From positions 1 to 64,000 of the forward strand of contig NZ_QICI01000087.1 in assembly GCF_004119445.1 (NCBI RefSeq): a stretch of DNA of 64,000 bases, given 5' to 3'. The notes under the pieces were generated by a model. The model did no database searches. It was not told where the DNA came from and saw nothing but the letters and a program-made list of their open reading frames with translations. The first letter of the stretch is position 1, and every line of letters starts with the position of its first letter. This stretch comes from Chryseobacterium sp. CH21. GTDB lineage: Bacteria > Bacteroidota > Bacteroidia > Flavobacteriales > Weeksellaceae. Shown here one piece after another: positions 54,286-62,991 of the stretch. The translations under genes and the position numbers were made by a program.

Positions 54286-55157
54286 ACCTTTAATATGCTC
54301 TATTTCGGTTTGATAATTGGTTTTCTTACGACATCCGAAATACAATGTATTTTCAAATTTTTTCTTTCCTTCCCAAATGAGCTGAATATCGCCGTTTTCA
54401 AGATCCCTCCTGCATAAAAAATCAGGAACAACAGCTAGTCCCGTCCCTCCTTTCAGACAGCGGATAATTGAATTCATATTGGGAACGATATAATTGGGGC
54501 GGAAATTCGGTTTATGCCCAAAATTTACTATCCAGTACTGGAAAAGATGTTCCATATCTCCGGTGGTTCCATACCATTTTTCGTTCTTCAGCCATTCTTC
54601 AATCTGCTCTGCATCTTTTGTTTTCAATACCTTGTTGAATACTGTTTTATCCACATCCTTCCCTCCTACCAGAATGATTTGCTCGGAAGAAAATGCTTCA
54701 TGTTCGATATTGGGTGAAGATCCTTTTTTGGTGTGATGATCAGATCGAGAATTCCTTTATCCAGCTGATCCAGCATTTCCGGATATTCTCCGAAACTGAT
54801 AATCAGATTAAAAGGCAACGAAGAAACATATTGTTCCAGTGTTGTCTGAAAAGTTTCAAAACACATCCCCACACTGATGGTTGGAGTATGTTTCTCTGTT
54901 GATTTCTGAAAATTCTTTTCTACATCTTCCAGTTTGGTAATAGGTTCGGCAACTGCATTAAACAATACTTTTCCTCTTTCTGTCGGGATCATTTTTCTAC
55001 CAGTTCTATCGAACAGCTTATACCCTACATAAGCTTCCAGAGAACTTAAATGCAAACTTACTCCCGGCTGTGATATAAATAAAGCATCAGCGGCTCCCGT
55101 CAATGTCCCGGTTTTATAGATCGCCTTAAAAGTACGATACCATTCTAAATTAACCAT
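54262..55157 (-). pseudogene. LysR-type transcriptional regulator, frameshifted
   Basis: About 298 residues when repaired. The N-terminal HTH is typical (MVNLEWYRTFKAIYKTGTLTGAADALFISQPGVSLHLSSLEA). The effector-binding domain breaks at a T run (54724-54729) that is one base short; with seven the text reads LIITPKKGSSPNIEHEAFSSEQIILVGGKD into the downstream frame, which continues to VVPDFLCRRD...GLFRKVMA. Both halves are clean. It may regulate its neighbours, but the oxidoreductase cluster on the other side is separated from it by a phosphoesterase gene. Confidence 0.85.
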
Positions 55158-55197
55158 GACTTAATTATTAATATTATAATGTAAAATTACAAAATAA

Positions 55198-55950
55198 TTA
55201 TAATATTGATACTTTTTCATTCTTCAAAAATGAAGCATAGTAATCCGGAATGCCGCTTTCCCGTATCTTGCGGGCAGTTTCATCAATCGGATAGGGTAGC
55301 TGTACAATCTCAGGGGTGATTTTTTCTTCGTCTAAAGTCAATACTAAATAAGAAGCCAGTCTATTTTCTTCTTTAGAACGCCCTACAGAACCACAATTAA
55401 TAGCCCATGTATTATTTTCAAACTGTTTTTTAAAAGATAAATGGGTGTGCCCCATCACAATGATGTCAGATTGAGAATCTTTGAGCATATTTGTAAACAT
55501 CTCATCCTCTTCTGATTCATATAAATAGGTATCATTGCTTGATAAACTGGAATGAACCAGCTGAATATTCCAGTGCTTATTCCCTACTTTATAGTTTAAT
55601 TTTAAATGAAAAGGCAGCTCTGATAAAAAATTTTTGTTCTCTTCTGTAATATGTTTTTTAGAATGATCAATAGCAATAAATCTTGCTTCAGTCTCTTCTT
55701 CAGAATGTTTAGACAAAGGAACTACAGGAATATCAAAGGCAATTCTTTCATCATGATTTCCCATTAGACAAGGAATATTGAAGCTTTTTATCTTTTCTAT
55801 TACTTCATTTCCCCAGGGTGCAAAATCTATAAGATCTCCAAGGCAGAATTTCTGATGAATTCCTCTTTCTTCTATATCCTTCAACACTGACTCTAATACC
55901 GGAAGATTTCCATGCACATCACTAAAGACCGCAATCTGTATCATATTCAT
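55198..55950 (-). CDS. Metallophosphoesterase (YfcE-like phosphodiesterase family)
   Basis: 250 residues from ATG at 55950 (another ATG at 55944); an in-frame ATG at 56013 gives a non-native leader. Calcineurin-like metal motifs are in order: FSDVHGNLPVLE (D-x-H), CLGDLIDFAPWG (G-D), MGNHDER (GNHD), VMGHTHLSF (GHTH). It hydrolyses phosphodiester or phosphomonoester bonds with two metal ions. 40 bp upstream of the LysR gene, same strand. Confidence 0.88.
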   Translation of the reverse strand: MNMIQIAVFSDVHGNLPVLESVLKDIEERGIHQKFCLGDLIDFAPWGNEVIEKIKSFNIPCLMGNHDERIAFDIPVVPLSKHSEEETEARFIAIDHSKKHITEENKNFLSELPFHLKLNYKVGNKHWNIQLVHSSLSSNDTYLYESEEDEMFTNMLKDSQSDIIVMGHTHLSFKKQFENNTWAINCGSVGRSKEENRLASYLVLTLDEEKITPEIVQLPYPIDETARKIRESGIPDYYASFLKNEKVSIL

Positions 55951-56034
55951 TCTATTTATCTTAACAAATTTACAAGAGAGCTGTGAGATCAGGTGCAACA
56001 GACAGTATGACATTTCACCATGAAAAGAAGATTC

Positions 56035-56075
56035 GTCAATTGTTAATTTTTGCTTCGCAAAGTCAATGGTGAATG
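56035..56075 (+). repeat. Dispersed intergenic repeat, third copy
   Basis: GTCAATTGTTAATTTTTGCTTCGCAA...CAATGGTGAATGA matches the pair at 8568-8703 over about 40 bp (the motif is given here in pieces). Confidence 0.6.
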
Positions 56076-56187
56076 ATTACTCCTGATTAAAATAACCCCG
56101 AAATTCACAACTCGAATCAAAAAAAATTATCATTTAAATAATAATTACCTATAATTTATATTATTTTTATTATACAAGTATCCATTC

Positions 56188-56195
56188 TAACTTTG
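56188..56195 (+). promoter_or_regulatory. -7 promoter box of the mdaB operon
   Basis: TAACTTTG fits TAnnTTTG and lies 29 bp before the mdaB start. No good TTTG -33 box is visible at the expected spacing. Confidence 0.5.
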
Positions 56196-56224
56196 CAGAG
56201 TAAAATTTAAACAATCATAAAAAA

Positions 56225-56842
56225 ATGAAAAAAGTACTAATCATCAACGGTGGGCAAAATTTCGGACATTCCGGAGGAAAATATAATCAAACGATCGCGG
56301 AAAATACATTAGCAGCTCTTAAAGAATTTGATAATGTAGAAGTAAAAATAACCAATGTAAGCGAAAATTACGATAAAAATGAAGAAGTGGAAAAATTTGT
56401 ATGGGCAGATTACATTGTTTACCATACCCCAATCTGGTGGTTCCAATTGCCCAACGGATTCAAAAAATATATTGATGAAGTATTCACAGCTGGACATGCC
56501 AAAGGAATTTATATGAGCGACGGTAGAAAAGCCGAAAATCCCGAAATCAACTACGGAACAGGAGGAATGCTTGGAGGAAGAAAATATATGCTGACTACCA
56601 GCTGGAACGCTCCTGCAACGGCTTTCACTCTTCCTGGAGAATTTTTCAGTGAAAAAAGTGTAGATGAAGGACCATTATTTGGTTTCCACAGAATGAATGC
56701 CTTTGTTTCATTAGAAAAAATGGAAAGCTTCCACTTCCATGATGTAGAGAAAAATGCCAATGTAGAACGTGATATGACATTGTACAGAGCGCATGTAAGA
56801 AACGTATTTGAAAAAGAATTAAAACCAGAATTAGTATCATGA
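56225..56842 (+). CDS. mdaB: NAD(P)H quinone oxidoreductase, MdaB-like flavodoxin fold
   Basis: 205 residues. Flavodoxin-like opening KKVLIINGGQNFGHSGGKYN binds FAD/FMN phosphate, followed by WADYIVYHTPIWWFQLPNGFKKYID, which is diagnostic for MdaB/YwrO-type proteins, and GGRKYMLTTSWNAP. Two-electron quinone reduction in the cytoplasm prevents redox cycling. First gene of a five- or six-gene run; its stop overlaps the next start by 4 bp. Confidence 0.9.
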   Translation: MKKVLIINGGQNFGHSGGKYNQTIAENTLAALKEFDNVEVKITNVSENYDKNEEVEKFVWADYIVYHTPIWWFQLPNGFKKYIDEVFTAGHAKGIYMSDGRKAENPEINYGTGGMLGGRKYMLTTSWNAPATAFTLPGEFFSEKSVDEGPLFGFHRMNAFVSLEKMESFHFHDVEKNANVERDMTLYRAHVRNVFEKELKPELVS

Positions 56843-57723
56843 AAAAAGTACTGATCACAGGAATTACCGGCTATATTGGCGGAACTATCGCAAAAAAACT
56901 CCTTGACAGGAATTATAAAGTGACAGGTCTGGTTCGTAATGAAGCCTATGCTCAGGAGCTGGAGTCATTAGGGATCAAAACTATTGTAGGAAATATTCAT
57001 GATGAAGATCTTATCAGAACAGCAGTTTCCGGTGTAGATGCGGTTATCCATAATGCTGATTCTGCGGATGATGCTTATGCAGCAGATCACTTTATCAAAG
57101 CTCTGGAAGGAAGTCATAAAACGTTTATATTTACTTCAGGTTCTGCTATTTTTGGAGGAAAAGAGAATGGTCAAAAAAGTGACTTTATCTTCAGAGAAGA
57201 TTTCCCTTTGCAGCCAAGACTGGAAATGGCATCAAGAGTGCTTATCAACAATTATGTGCTGCAATCTTCAAACAAAGGCATAAAAAGTATTGTTATTGTT
57301 CCTACAATGGTTTACGGAGAAGGTTTAGGAATAAAAAAAGACAGTATCCAGATCCCGGCTCTTATCAACTTCTCTAAGGAAAAAGGACATGGAGTGTATT
57401 TTGGCGAAGGGGAAAATATCTGGTCTAATTTGCATATTGAAGACCTTGCTGATCTGTATGTACTTGCATTGGAAAAAGCAAAAGCAGGTTTTATCTATTA
57501 TGCAGAAAATGGTTCATCTTCTTTGAAAAATATAGCAGAAAACATCAGTAAAAAATACAGCTTAAAACCAGCAAAGTCATTAAGTATACAGGAAGCTGTT
57601 AATCAATTCGGTCCAGCGGGAGGCTATTTCGGATTTGCATCCAACAGCAGATGCAGTTCAGATAAAGCGAGAGCAGAACTGGACTGGAAACCTATCTATA
57701 ACTCAATCGAAAATTTTATTTAA
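56839..57723 (+). CDS. NAD(P)-dependent epimerase/dehydratase-like (extended SDR)
   Basis: 294 residues. Rossmann motif KVLITGITGYIGGTIAKKLLD (GxxGxxG), then a GVDAVIHNADSADD strand. The catalytic YxxxK is not seen in classic form, since the region reads MASRVLINNYVLQ, so it may belong to the atypical SDRs (quinone reductase or NmrA-like). The 4-bp overlap with mdaB and the 2-bp gap to the ABM gene mark tight co-translation. Confidence 0.82.
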   Translation: MKKVLITGITGYIGGTIAKKLLDRNYKVTGLVRNEAYAQELESLGIKTIVGNIHDEDLIRTAVSGVDAVIHNADSADDAYAADHFIKALEGSHKTFIFTSGSAIFGGKENGQKSDFIFREDFPLQPRLEMASRVLINNYVLQSSNKGIKSIVIVPTMVYGEGLGIKKDSIQIPALINFSKEKGHGVYFGEGENIWSNLHIEDLADLYVLALEKAKAGFIYYAENGSSSLKNIAENISKKYSLKPAKSLSIQEAVNQFGPAGGYFGFASNSRCSSDKARAELDWKPIYNSIENFI

Positions 57724-57725
57724 TT

Positions 57726-58013
57726 ATGAAAATACATCTTACAGCCATTATAAAAGCCAAAGAAGAACATCAGGCAGAAGTATTGGAAGTTCTTCAGCAT
57801 ATGGTAAAAGAAACAAGGAAAGAAGAAGCCTGTGAACTTTACAGCCTTCATCAGGGAATTGAAGACAAAAATGAATTTGTTTTCTACGAAATCTGGAAAA
57901 GCAAAGAAGGACTGGCTCAGCACAATCAGCAACCCTACATTCAGGCTTTCGGAGCTTTAGTAGATGAAAAGCTTCAGGAAAAACCACAAATTTATCTTAC
58001 CAACATCATTTAA
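57726..58013 (+). CDS. Antibiotic biosynthesis monooxygenase-domain protein (YgiN-like)
   Basis: 95 residues, single ABM fold: MKIHLTAIIKAKEEHQAEVLEVLQHMVKETRKEEACELYSLHQG, FYEIWKSKEGLAQHNQQPYIQAF. E. coli YgiN (quinol monooxygenase) sits beside MdaB and forms a quinone redox cycle with it; the same adjacency here is strong context. Homodimer, no cofactor needed. Confidence 0.88.
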   Translation: MKIHLTAIIKAKEEHQAEVLEVLQHMVKETRKEEACELYSLHQGIEDKNEFVFYEIWKSKEGLAQHNQQPYIQAFGALVDEKLQEKPQIYLTNII

Positions 58014-58015
58014 CC

Positions 58016-58768
58016 ATGAAAAAATTAGCGTTGTTAATACTGGCAGTCTTTGCAATAGGATTTGCTCAGGCTCAAACCAAAAAATCAAAGAATATGAAAA
58101 AGAAAATCTTATTCGTAGTTACCAGCCATGACAAAAAAGGCAGTACCGGCGAAAATACAGGATATTATCTGGGTGAAGTTTCTCACCCGTGGGAAGTTCT
58201 TCACAAAGCAGGATATGAAATCGACTTTGTAAGTCCGAAAGGAGGAACTCCTCCCGTAGACGGCTTCGATTTGAAAGATCCTGTCAATAAAGAATTCTGG
58301 GAAAACCAGGAATACAAAAACAAGATTGATCATTCTATGACTCCGTCACAGGTGAATCCAAAAGAATATTCAACCATCTTTTATGCAGGAGGACATGGAG
58401 CAATGTGGGATTTTGCAGATAATAAGGAACTGGCAGATATTGCTTCTAAAATTTATGAAAACGGAGGAATTGTAACCGCTGTATGCCACGGCCCTGCAGG
58501 TTTGGTGAATATCAAACTGAATAACGGTAAATATCTTGTAGACGGTAAAAAGATCAATGCTTTTACCAATGAAGAGGAATCTGAAGTAAAATTAACCAAC
58601 ATTGTTCCTTTCTTGTTGGAAGATAAACTGAAAGAAAGAGGTGCAAGGTTTGAAAAATCCGGACTTTGGCATAATCACGTGGTAACCGATCAGAGAGTGA
58701 TCACAGGACAGAATCCACAGTCTGCAAAAAGCGTTGGAGAAGCTATCGTAGAAGAACTAAAGAAATAA
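58016..58768 (+). CDS. DJ-1/PfpI family protein, exported (glyoxalase III/HSP31-like)
   Basis: 250 residues with a signal peptide (KKLALLILAVFAIGFAQAQ) before the DJ-1 fold (KKKILFVVTSHDKKG). The nucleophile elbow AVCHGPAGL holds the conserved Cys-His pair, and YAGGHGAMWDF and ENTGYYLGEVSHPWEVL match HSP31/HchA proteins that convert methylglyoxal to D-lactate. Export is unusual for this family but the signal looks genuine. Two bp after the ABM gene, so it belongs to the same operon. Confidence 0.88.
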   Translation: MKKLALLILAVFAIGFAQAQTKKSKNMKKKILFVVTSHDKKGSTGENTGYYLGEVSHPWEVLHKAGYEIDFVSPKGGTPPVDGFDLKDPVNKEFWENQEYKNKIDHSMTPSQVNPKEYSTIFYAGGHGAMWDFADNKELADIASKIYENGGIVTAVCHGPAGLVNIKLNNGKYLVDGKKINAFTNEEESEVKLTNIVPFLLEDKLKERGARFEKSGLWHNHVVTDQRVITGQNPQSAKSVGEAIVEELKK

Positions 58769-58860
58769 CAGATAATTTTTAACCCCAACAAAATAGTCGA
58801 TAAACTGATTTAGATTGTCTCAAAAATCAAATTATTTGGACTTTGTCATTGACTACGTCG

Positions 58861-58950
58861 AATCTTTGATTTCTGACGAAGGAAGAATCTTTTTAACAAT
58901 CAATCATCTGAGATTCTTCATTACATTTCATTTCATTCAGAATGACATTT
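58861..58950. repeat. Dispersed intergenic repeat of the GATTCTTC...GAATGACA type
   Basis: GAATCTTT...GACGAAGGAAGAATC, then GAGATTCTTCATTAC...TCAGAATGACA. A sibling lies at about 60069-60096 (GAGATTCCTCCTTCGTCGGAATGACA) and a weaker one at about 491-514. Intergenic only. Confidence 0.6.
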
Positions 58951-59010
58951 TAGCAAATAAAAGGTTTGGCGGGGTGGTTTAACACAACAACAATTTTAAA
59001 ACAAACAAAA

Positions 59011-59994
59011 ATGGAATATAGAAAATTAGGAAACACTGACTTAGAATTATCAACCATCACACACGGAGCTTTTGCCATCGGCGGAAACATGTGGGGTGGT
59101 AATGAAAAACAGGATTCTATCAATTCTATTCATGCCTCATTGGATCATGGAGTAACTTCTATCGATACGGCACCTTTCTATGGTTTCGGACTGAGTGAAG
59201 AAATGATCGGTGAAGCTATCAAAGGAAAAGACCGTTCAAAAATCCAGCTTTTAACCAAATTCGGATTGGTATGGGATGGAAGCAATAATGGCAAAGGAGA
59301 ATTTTTCTTTGATGCAGAAGACGAAGGAAAGACACTTCCGGTTTATAAGTTAGCTTCAAAAGAAAACATCATCAAAGAAGTTGAAGAAAGCTTAAAAAGA
59401 TTAGGGACAGATTATATTGATCTTTTACAGCTTCACTGGCCGGACAACACAACGCCTATCTCCGAAACTATAGAAGCCATGGAATTATTGATTCAGCAGG
59501 GAAAAATCCGTACAGCAGGAGTAAGTAACTACAGTGTAGCTCAAATGGAAGAAGCCAACAGAACTTTACAACTTGCCAGCAACCAGGTTTCTTACAGCAT
59601 GCTGAACCGTGCTATTGAAAACGATCTTGTTCCTTATTCTTTGGAAAACAATACAGGAATCATCGTGTACAGCCCAATGGAAAGAGGTCTTTTAACAGGT
59701 AAATATTTTAAAGAAACCCAATTAAAAGATAACGACCACAGAAACGGATATTTCTCTCAGTTTGATCTGAATAAAGTGAAAACATTCTTGGAAAAAATTG
59801 AACCTATCGCTCAGGAAAAAGGAGCAAGCCTTTCTCAGCTTGTATTAAGATGGACTACTTTGCAGCCAGCGATCACAGTCGTATTGGCAGGGGCAAGAAA
59901 TGCACAGCAAGCCATCGAAAACGCAAAAGCAATGTCTATTGACCTTTCACAGGAAGAATTGAGCTTCATCAATTCTGCTTTAAGCGAAATTTAA
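59011..59994 (+). CDS. Aldo/keto reductase (AKR11/YajO-like)
   Basis: 327 residues from ATG at 59011 (MEYRKLGNTDLELSTITHGAF); an in-frame ATG at 58966 would add unlikely residues from the repeat-bearing gap. The catalytic tetrad is seen in SIDTAPFYGFG (Asp, Tyr), LLTKFGLVW (Lys) and LLQLHWPDN (His); C-terminal NADPH contact VLAGARNAQQAIENA. Reduces aldehydes or quinones, fitting the surrounding genes. Separated from the DJ-1 gene by 242 bp with an intergenic repeat, so it may have its own promoter. Confidence 0.9.
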   Translation: MEYRKLGNTDLELSTITHGAFAIGGNMWGGNEKQDSINSIHASLDHGVTSIDTAPFYGFGLSEEMIGEAIKGKDRSKIQLLTKFGLVWDGSNNGKGEFFFDAEDEGKTLPVYKLASKENIIKEVEESLKRLGTDYIDLLQLHWPDNTTPISETIEAMELLIQQGKIRTAGVSNYSVAQMEEANRTLQLASNQVSYSMLNRAIENDLVPYSLENNTGIIVYSPMERGLLTGKYFKETQLKDNDHRNGYFSQFDLNKVKTFLEKIEPIAQEKGASLSQLVLRWTTLQPAITVVLAGARNAQQAIENAKAMSIDLSQEELSFINSALSEI

Positions 59995-60068
59995 TGTAAA
60001 TGCTGGAAGCTGGAGGTTGGAATCAGGAAGCTATATTAGGTTTCTATTGTACTATTCTGACTGTAACA

Positions 60069-60096
60069 AAGAGATTCCTCCTTCGTCGGAATGACA
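60069..60096. repeat. Dispersed intergenic repeat (second copy)
   Basis: GAGATTCCTCCTTCGTCGGAATGACA repeats the end of the element at 58861-58950. Confidence 0.55.
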
Positions 60097-60197
60097 ATTG
60101 AAGTTGAATTGTACACTAATCTATCTGTTATCGGACTTCAATACCCTCCCTCACCCAGCTTCCTGCTTCTCTCCTTTAACCCCAAACCTCATAAAAA

Positions 60198-61166
60198 ATG
60201 AAAAATAATCTGATCAAAATGTTCGGGTTAGCCACGCTATTGACTTTTAACAGCATTAGTTTAAAAGCTCAGACACTCGTCAATCCGGAAGATAAATCGT
60301 GGTATCCTTCTACTTACGGTGCGAAAGATGAGATTGGAGCAGCCAATCTGTTAACACCTGAAGTTGTAAAACAAGCGCTACGATTGGTAAAACAAGGCAA
60401 AACGTTAGCACTTGCCGTTCCTATTGATAAAAACCTACCTGCTTTCAGACACAGAAGTTTTAACTTATACAATATCCAGCCCGGAGAACAGGGTGGAAAA
60501 AGCATAGGCCCAAATAAATTCACTTTCAATGACGAACTGGTCAACGGATGGACCGGAGTAGGAACACAGCTGAACGGTATTGGACACATCGGTATTGACA
60601 ACACTTACTACAACGGAAACAAGGCGACAGATTTTGTAACTGTAGAAGGTGTGAAAAAACTCGGTGTTGAAAAAGTACCTCCTTTCGTTACCCGCGGTGT
60701 CGTCCTTGATATGACTGCTCATTACGGAAAATCAATCGTACCCGGAGGAACAGAATTTACAATAGAAGATATAAAATCCGTTTTAAAGAAACAGGGACTT
60801 ACTCTGCGAAAAGGCGATATCGTTCTTTTCAATACAGGATGGCTTGAATTGATTGGTAAAAACAACCAGCAATTCCTGGAAACAGAACCCGGAATCGGAA
60901 TGGAGGCTGCAAAATGGCTTGCTGACCAGGGAATCGTTGCTTTTGGTGGTGACACTTGGGCTTCTGAAGTGTATCCCAACCCTAAAAGTAAAGAAGAATT
61001 CCCTATCAACCAGTTTATGCTGGCTAAGAAAGGAATTTATAATCTGGAACTCATAGACAGTCGCCCATTGGTAAAGCAGGAAATCTGGGAATTTCTATTC
61101 GTGCTGGGACAGCCTTTATATGTAGGTTCTACTCAGGTGAATGTAAATCCTGTGGCTATTTATTAA
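60198..61166 (+). CDS. Cyclase family protein (kynurenine formamidase-like), exported
   Basis: 322 residues. Signal peptide KMFGLATLLTFNSISLKAQ. The cyclase motif appears as GIGHIGIDNTYYNG (HxGxD variant of HxDAP), with VVLDMTAHYGK, DIVLFNTGWLEL and FGGDTWASE downstream, as in the metal-dependent PF04199 hydrolases. These open or close rings such as N-formylkynurenine-type amides. The longer N-terminal part suits the bacterial cyclases of 300-plus residues. Last gene of the stress cluster; terminator at 61301. Confidence 0.82.
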   Translation: MKNNLIKMFGLATLLTFNSISLKAQTLVNPEDKSWYPSTYGAKDEIGAANLLTPEVVKQALRLVKQGKTLALAVPIDKNLPAFRHRSFNLYNIQPGEQGGKSIGPNKFTFNDELVNGWTGVGTQLNGIGHIGIDNTYYNGNKATDFVTVEGVKKLGVEKVPPFVTRGVVLDMTAHYGKSIVPGGTEFTIEDIKSVLKKQGLTLRKGDIVLFNTGWLELIGKNNQQFLETEPGIGMEAAKWLADQGIVAFGGDTWASEVYPNPKSKEEFPINQFMLAKKGIYNLELIDSRPLVKQEIWEFLFVLGQPLYVGSTQVNVNPVAIY

Positions 61167-61300
61167 TGTAAATATTAAAAATATAATCCGAGAAACGGAG
61201 AGACAACGTAATTCCGGTTTAAAAAATAAAATGAACCCAAGAATTTATTTTTAGAATTAATACCCAAACTGTGTTACACTGTCACTTTGCATCTTGCATC

Positions 61301-61337
61301 AAAACGCCTTTCAAAAATTTGAAAGGCCGTTTTTTTA
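61301..61337. terminator. Rho-independent terminator
   Basis: Stem AAAACGCCTTTC / GAAAGGCCGTTTT with an AT-rich loop and T tract, between the cyclase gene and the convergent AhpD-like gene. Confidence 0.82.
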
Positions 61338-61410
61338 AATAAAGTAAACATCCGTAGATGATGCAGTCTCCATCAACTTCCATCCTCCATCACCCATCTT
61401 CCTGACTTCG

Positions 61411-61854
61411 CTATTTTGCAATCGGAAGATGAGTACTTACTGCAATTCTGTTCCAGGCATTGATCGTAATAATTGCCATGATGATCTGAGCAATCTGGTT
61501 TTCATCAAAGAAAGACTTCGCTTTCTGATACGTTTCTTCAGTTAAACCTTTATCGCTGATCAGCGTAATTTCTTCTGTCATTGCCAATAGCACCTGCTCT
61601 TCTTCGGTGAAAAATTCTTTGGCTTCTGTCCATCCGTTCAGAATAAAAATTCTCTGAGGATTTTCTCCGTATTTGATGGCATCTTTGGTATGCATATCAA
61701 GACAGAAAGCACATTTATTGATCTGTGAAGCTCTGATTTTAATCAGCTCCTTCTGAATGTGTGTTAAAGAAATAGTTTGTAAATACCCTTCCAATCCCAG
61801 CATGGCTTTATAGGCTGCTGAATCTACTGTTGCAATATTTAATCTTGCGCTCAT
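61411..61854 (-). CDS. AhpD-like carboxymuconolactone decarboxylase family protein
   Basis: 147 residues from ATG at 61854 (MSARLNIATVDSAAYKAML). The CxxC redox pair with histidine is present in NKCAFCLDMHTKDA, the core of AhpD/CMD proteins (alkylhydroperoxidase-type disulfide reductase). As read, the frame runs on upstream to 62232 into a DoxX gene; I judge that a sequence artefact, because one more base in the T run at 61864-61869 puts a stop (61861-61859) four bases before this ATG. Confidence 0.87.
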   Translation of the reverse strand: MSARLNIATVDSAAYKAMLGLEGYLQTISLTHIQKELIKIRASQINKCAFCLDMHTKDAIKYGENPQRIFILNGWTEAKEFFTEEEQVLLAMTEEITLISDKGLTEETYQKAKSFFDENQIAQIIMAIITINAWNRIAVSTHLPIAK

Positions 61855-61858
61855 AATA

Positions 61859-62291
61859 TTATATTTTTTGGTTAATTGATCTATACTTAAAGAATAATGT
61901 TGCTGTACCGCCAGTAAAAGAGCGGCTGCACTTCCCACCCATACAGAATAGTTCAGTGGGGCTTTTGGTCCTGATGCAATAGTCATAGATATCGCAAAAA
62001 TCAACAGCAGGATACTGCTTCCATAGGCTGCAAACTTTGTTTTAAATCCAAAAATCAGCATCAAAGGAAAAAGGATTTCTAAAAAAGTAGCAGCATACGC
62101 TGAAACCGTACTTAACGCTTCCGGAAAGAAAAATGTCAGTGTTCTTGTATATTCTTTAAAACTCTCCATGTTTCCCCATGATGAATTTTCTTTGCTCCAC
62201 CATCCGAATCGGTCTGCCACCGCAGAAAGCATCGTAACGGCAAGAGCCAGTCTTAAAAAAAGTTGCGGAAATTGATTTTTTGATCTGTCAT
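61859..62291 (-). pseudogene. DoxX family membrane protein, frameshifted at both ends
   Basis: Repaired product is about 145 residues from ATG at 62291: MTDQKNQFPQLFLRLALAV joins TMLSAVADRFGWW if the T run at 62276-62281 gains a base, and the C-terminus ends SIDQLTKKI at a stop near 61859 if the run at 61864-61869 gains one. DoxX features: FLRLALA, SAVADRFG, AYAATFLEILFPLMLIFGFKTKFAAYGSSILLLIFAI and a further hydrophobic segment. Four membrane helices are expected. DoxX and AhpD-like proteins often occur together in redox-stress operons. Confidence 0.82.
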
Positions 62292-62354
62292 TGCATTAGC
62301 TTTTAATCACATGACAAATTTCCGGCTTCTTATTCGTAAAAATCTTAAACTGGT

Positions 62355-62927
62355 TTAAGATCGTAATTTTGCTCTGATTTCGCTTAGATATTCAGGAGTA
62401 AAACCTAAAAAGGAAGCAATCAGATATTGTGGAATTCTCTGGATAAACCACGGATAGAGCGTACTGAAATGCATATAAAGTTCTTCTCTTGACATTTCAT
62501 ACAAATAACGGATTCTCCTTTCCGAAGCAGCATAAGCTCTTTGATAGATCATCCGGAAATACCTTTCCATCACAGGATGTTTCTTTAATAATTCTTCCTG
62601 ACGTTCAAAATCAATCACCAAAATAGAAGAATGCTCCACTGCCTGTATTGAAAAATCTGTTGGGATTTGTCTTTCATAAGCAAATGTATCCGTCATCCAC
62701 CAGTTCTCAATGGCAAATTCCGTAGTTTGCTCAACCCCTTTTTCATTGATGAAAAATTTTCTCAGACATCCTTTCACTACAAAATACATTGTCCGGCAGA
62801 TCTCTCCTTCCAGCACCAGATTCTGTTTCTTTTTCACATCAAGAACCTCAAAAAAGGATACAATAGAAGTATATTCTTCGTCCGTTACCGTAATAAATTT
62901 GTTTAAATGTGATTTGAATGAGTCCAT
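62355..62927 (-). CDS. Crp/Fnr family transcriptional regulator
   Basis: 190 residues. Cyclic-nucleotide-binding-like barrel: VKKKQNLVLEGEICRTMYFVVKGCLRKFFINEKGVEQTT, then a dimerisation helix and a compact HTH (IPQYLIASFLGFTPEYLSEIRAKL). The HTH is near the C-terminus, as in short Bacteroidota Crp proteins, which usually lack the cAMP contacts. Upstream of the DoxX-AhpD pair, same strand (64-bp gap), and divergent from DUF1304, so it may control both. Confidence 0.88.
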   Translation of the reverse strand: MDSFKSHLNKFITVTDEEYTSIVSFFEVLDVKKKQNLVLEGEICRTMYFVVKGCLRKFFINEKGVEQTTEFAIENWWMTDTFAYERQIPTDFSIQAVEHSSILVIDFERQEELLKKHPVMERYFRMIYQRAYAASERRIRYLYEMSREELYMHFSTLYPWFIQRIPQYLIASFLGFTPEYLSEIRAKLRS

Positions 62928-62991
62928 TGTAAGAATTAATACTCAAACTTAACTTTATTTTTTTAGTTTTACAATGAGAAAATATTGAATC

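Noticed and set aside
61411-62232. A DoxX-AhpD fusion protein
   Set aside because: Best explained by a missing base at 61864-61869; each half is complete as a separate gene once the run is repaired.
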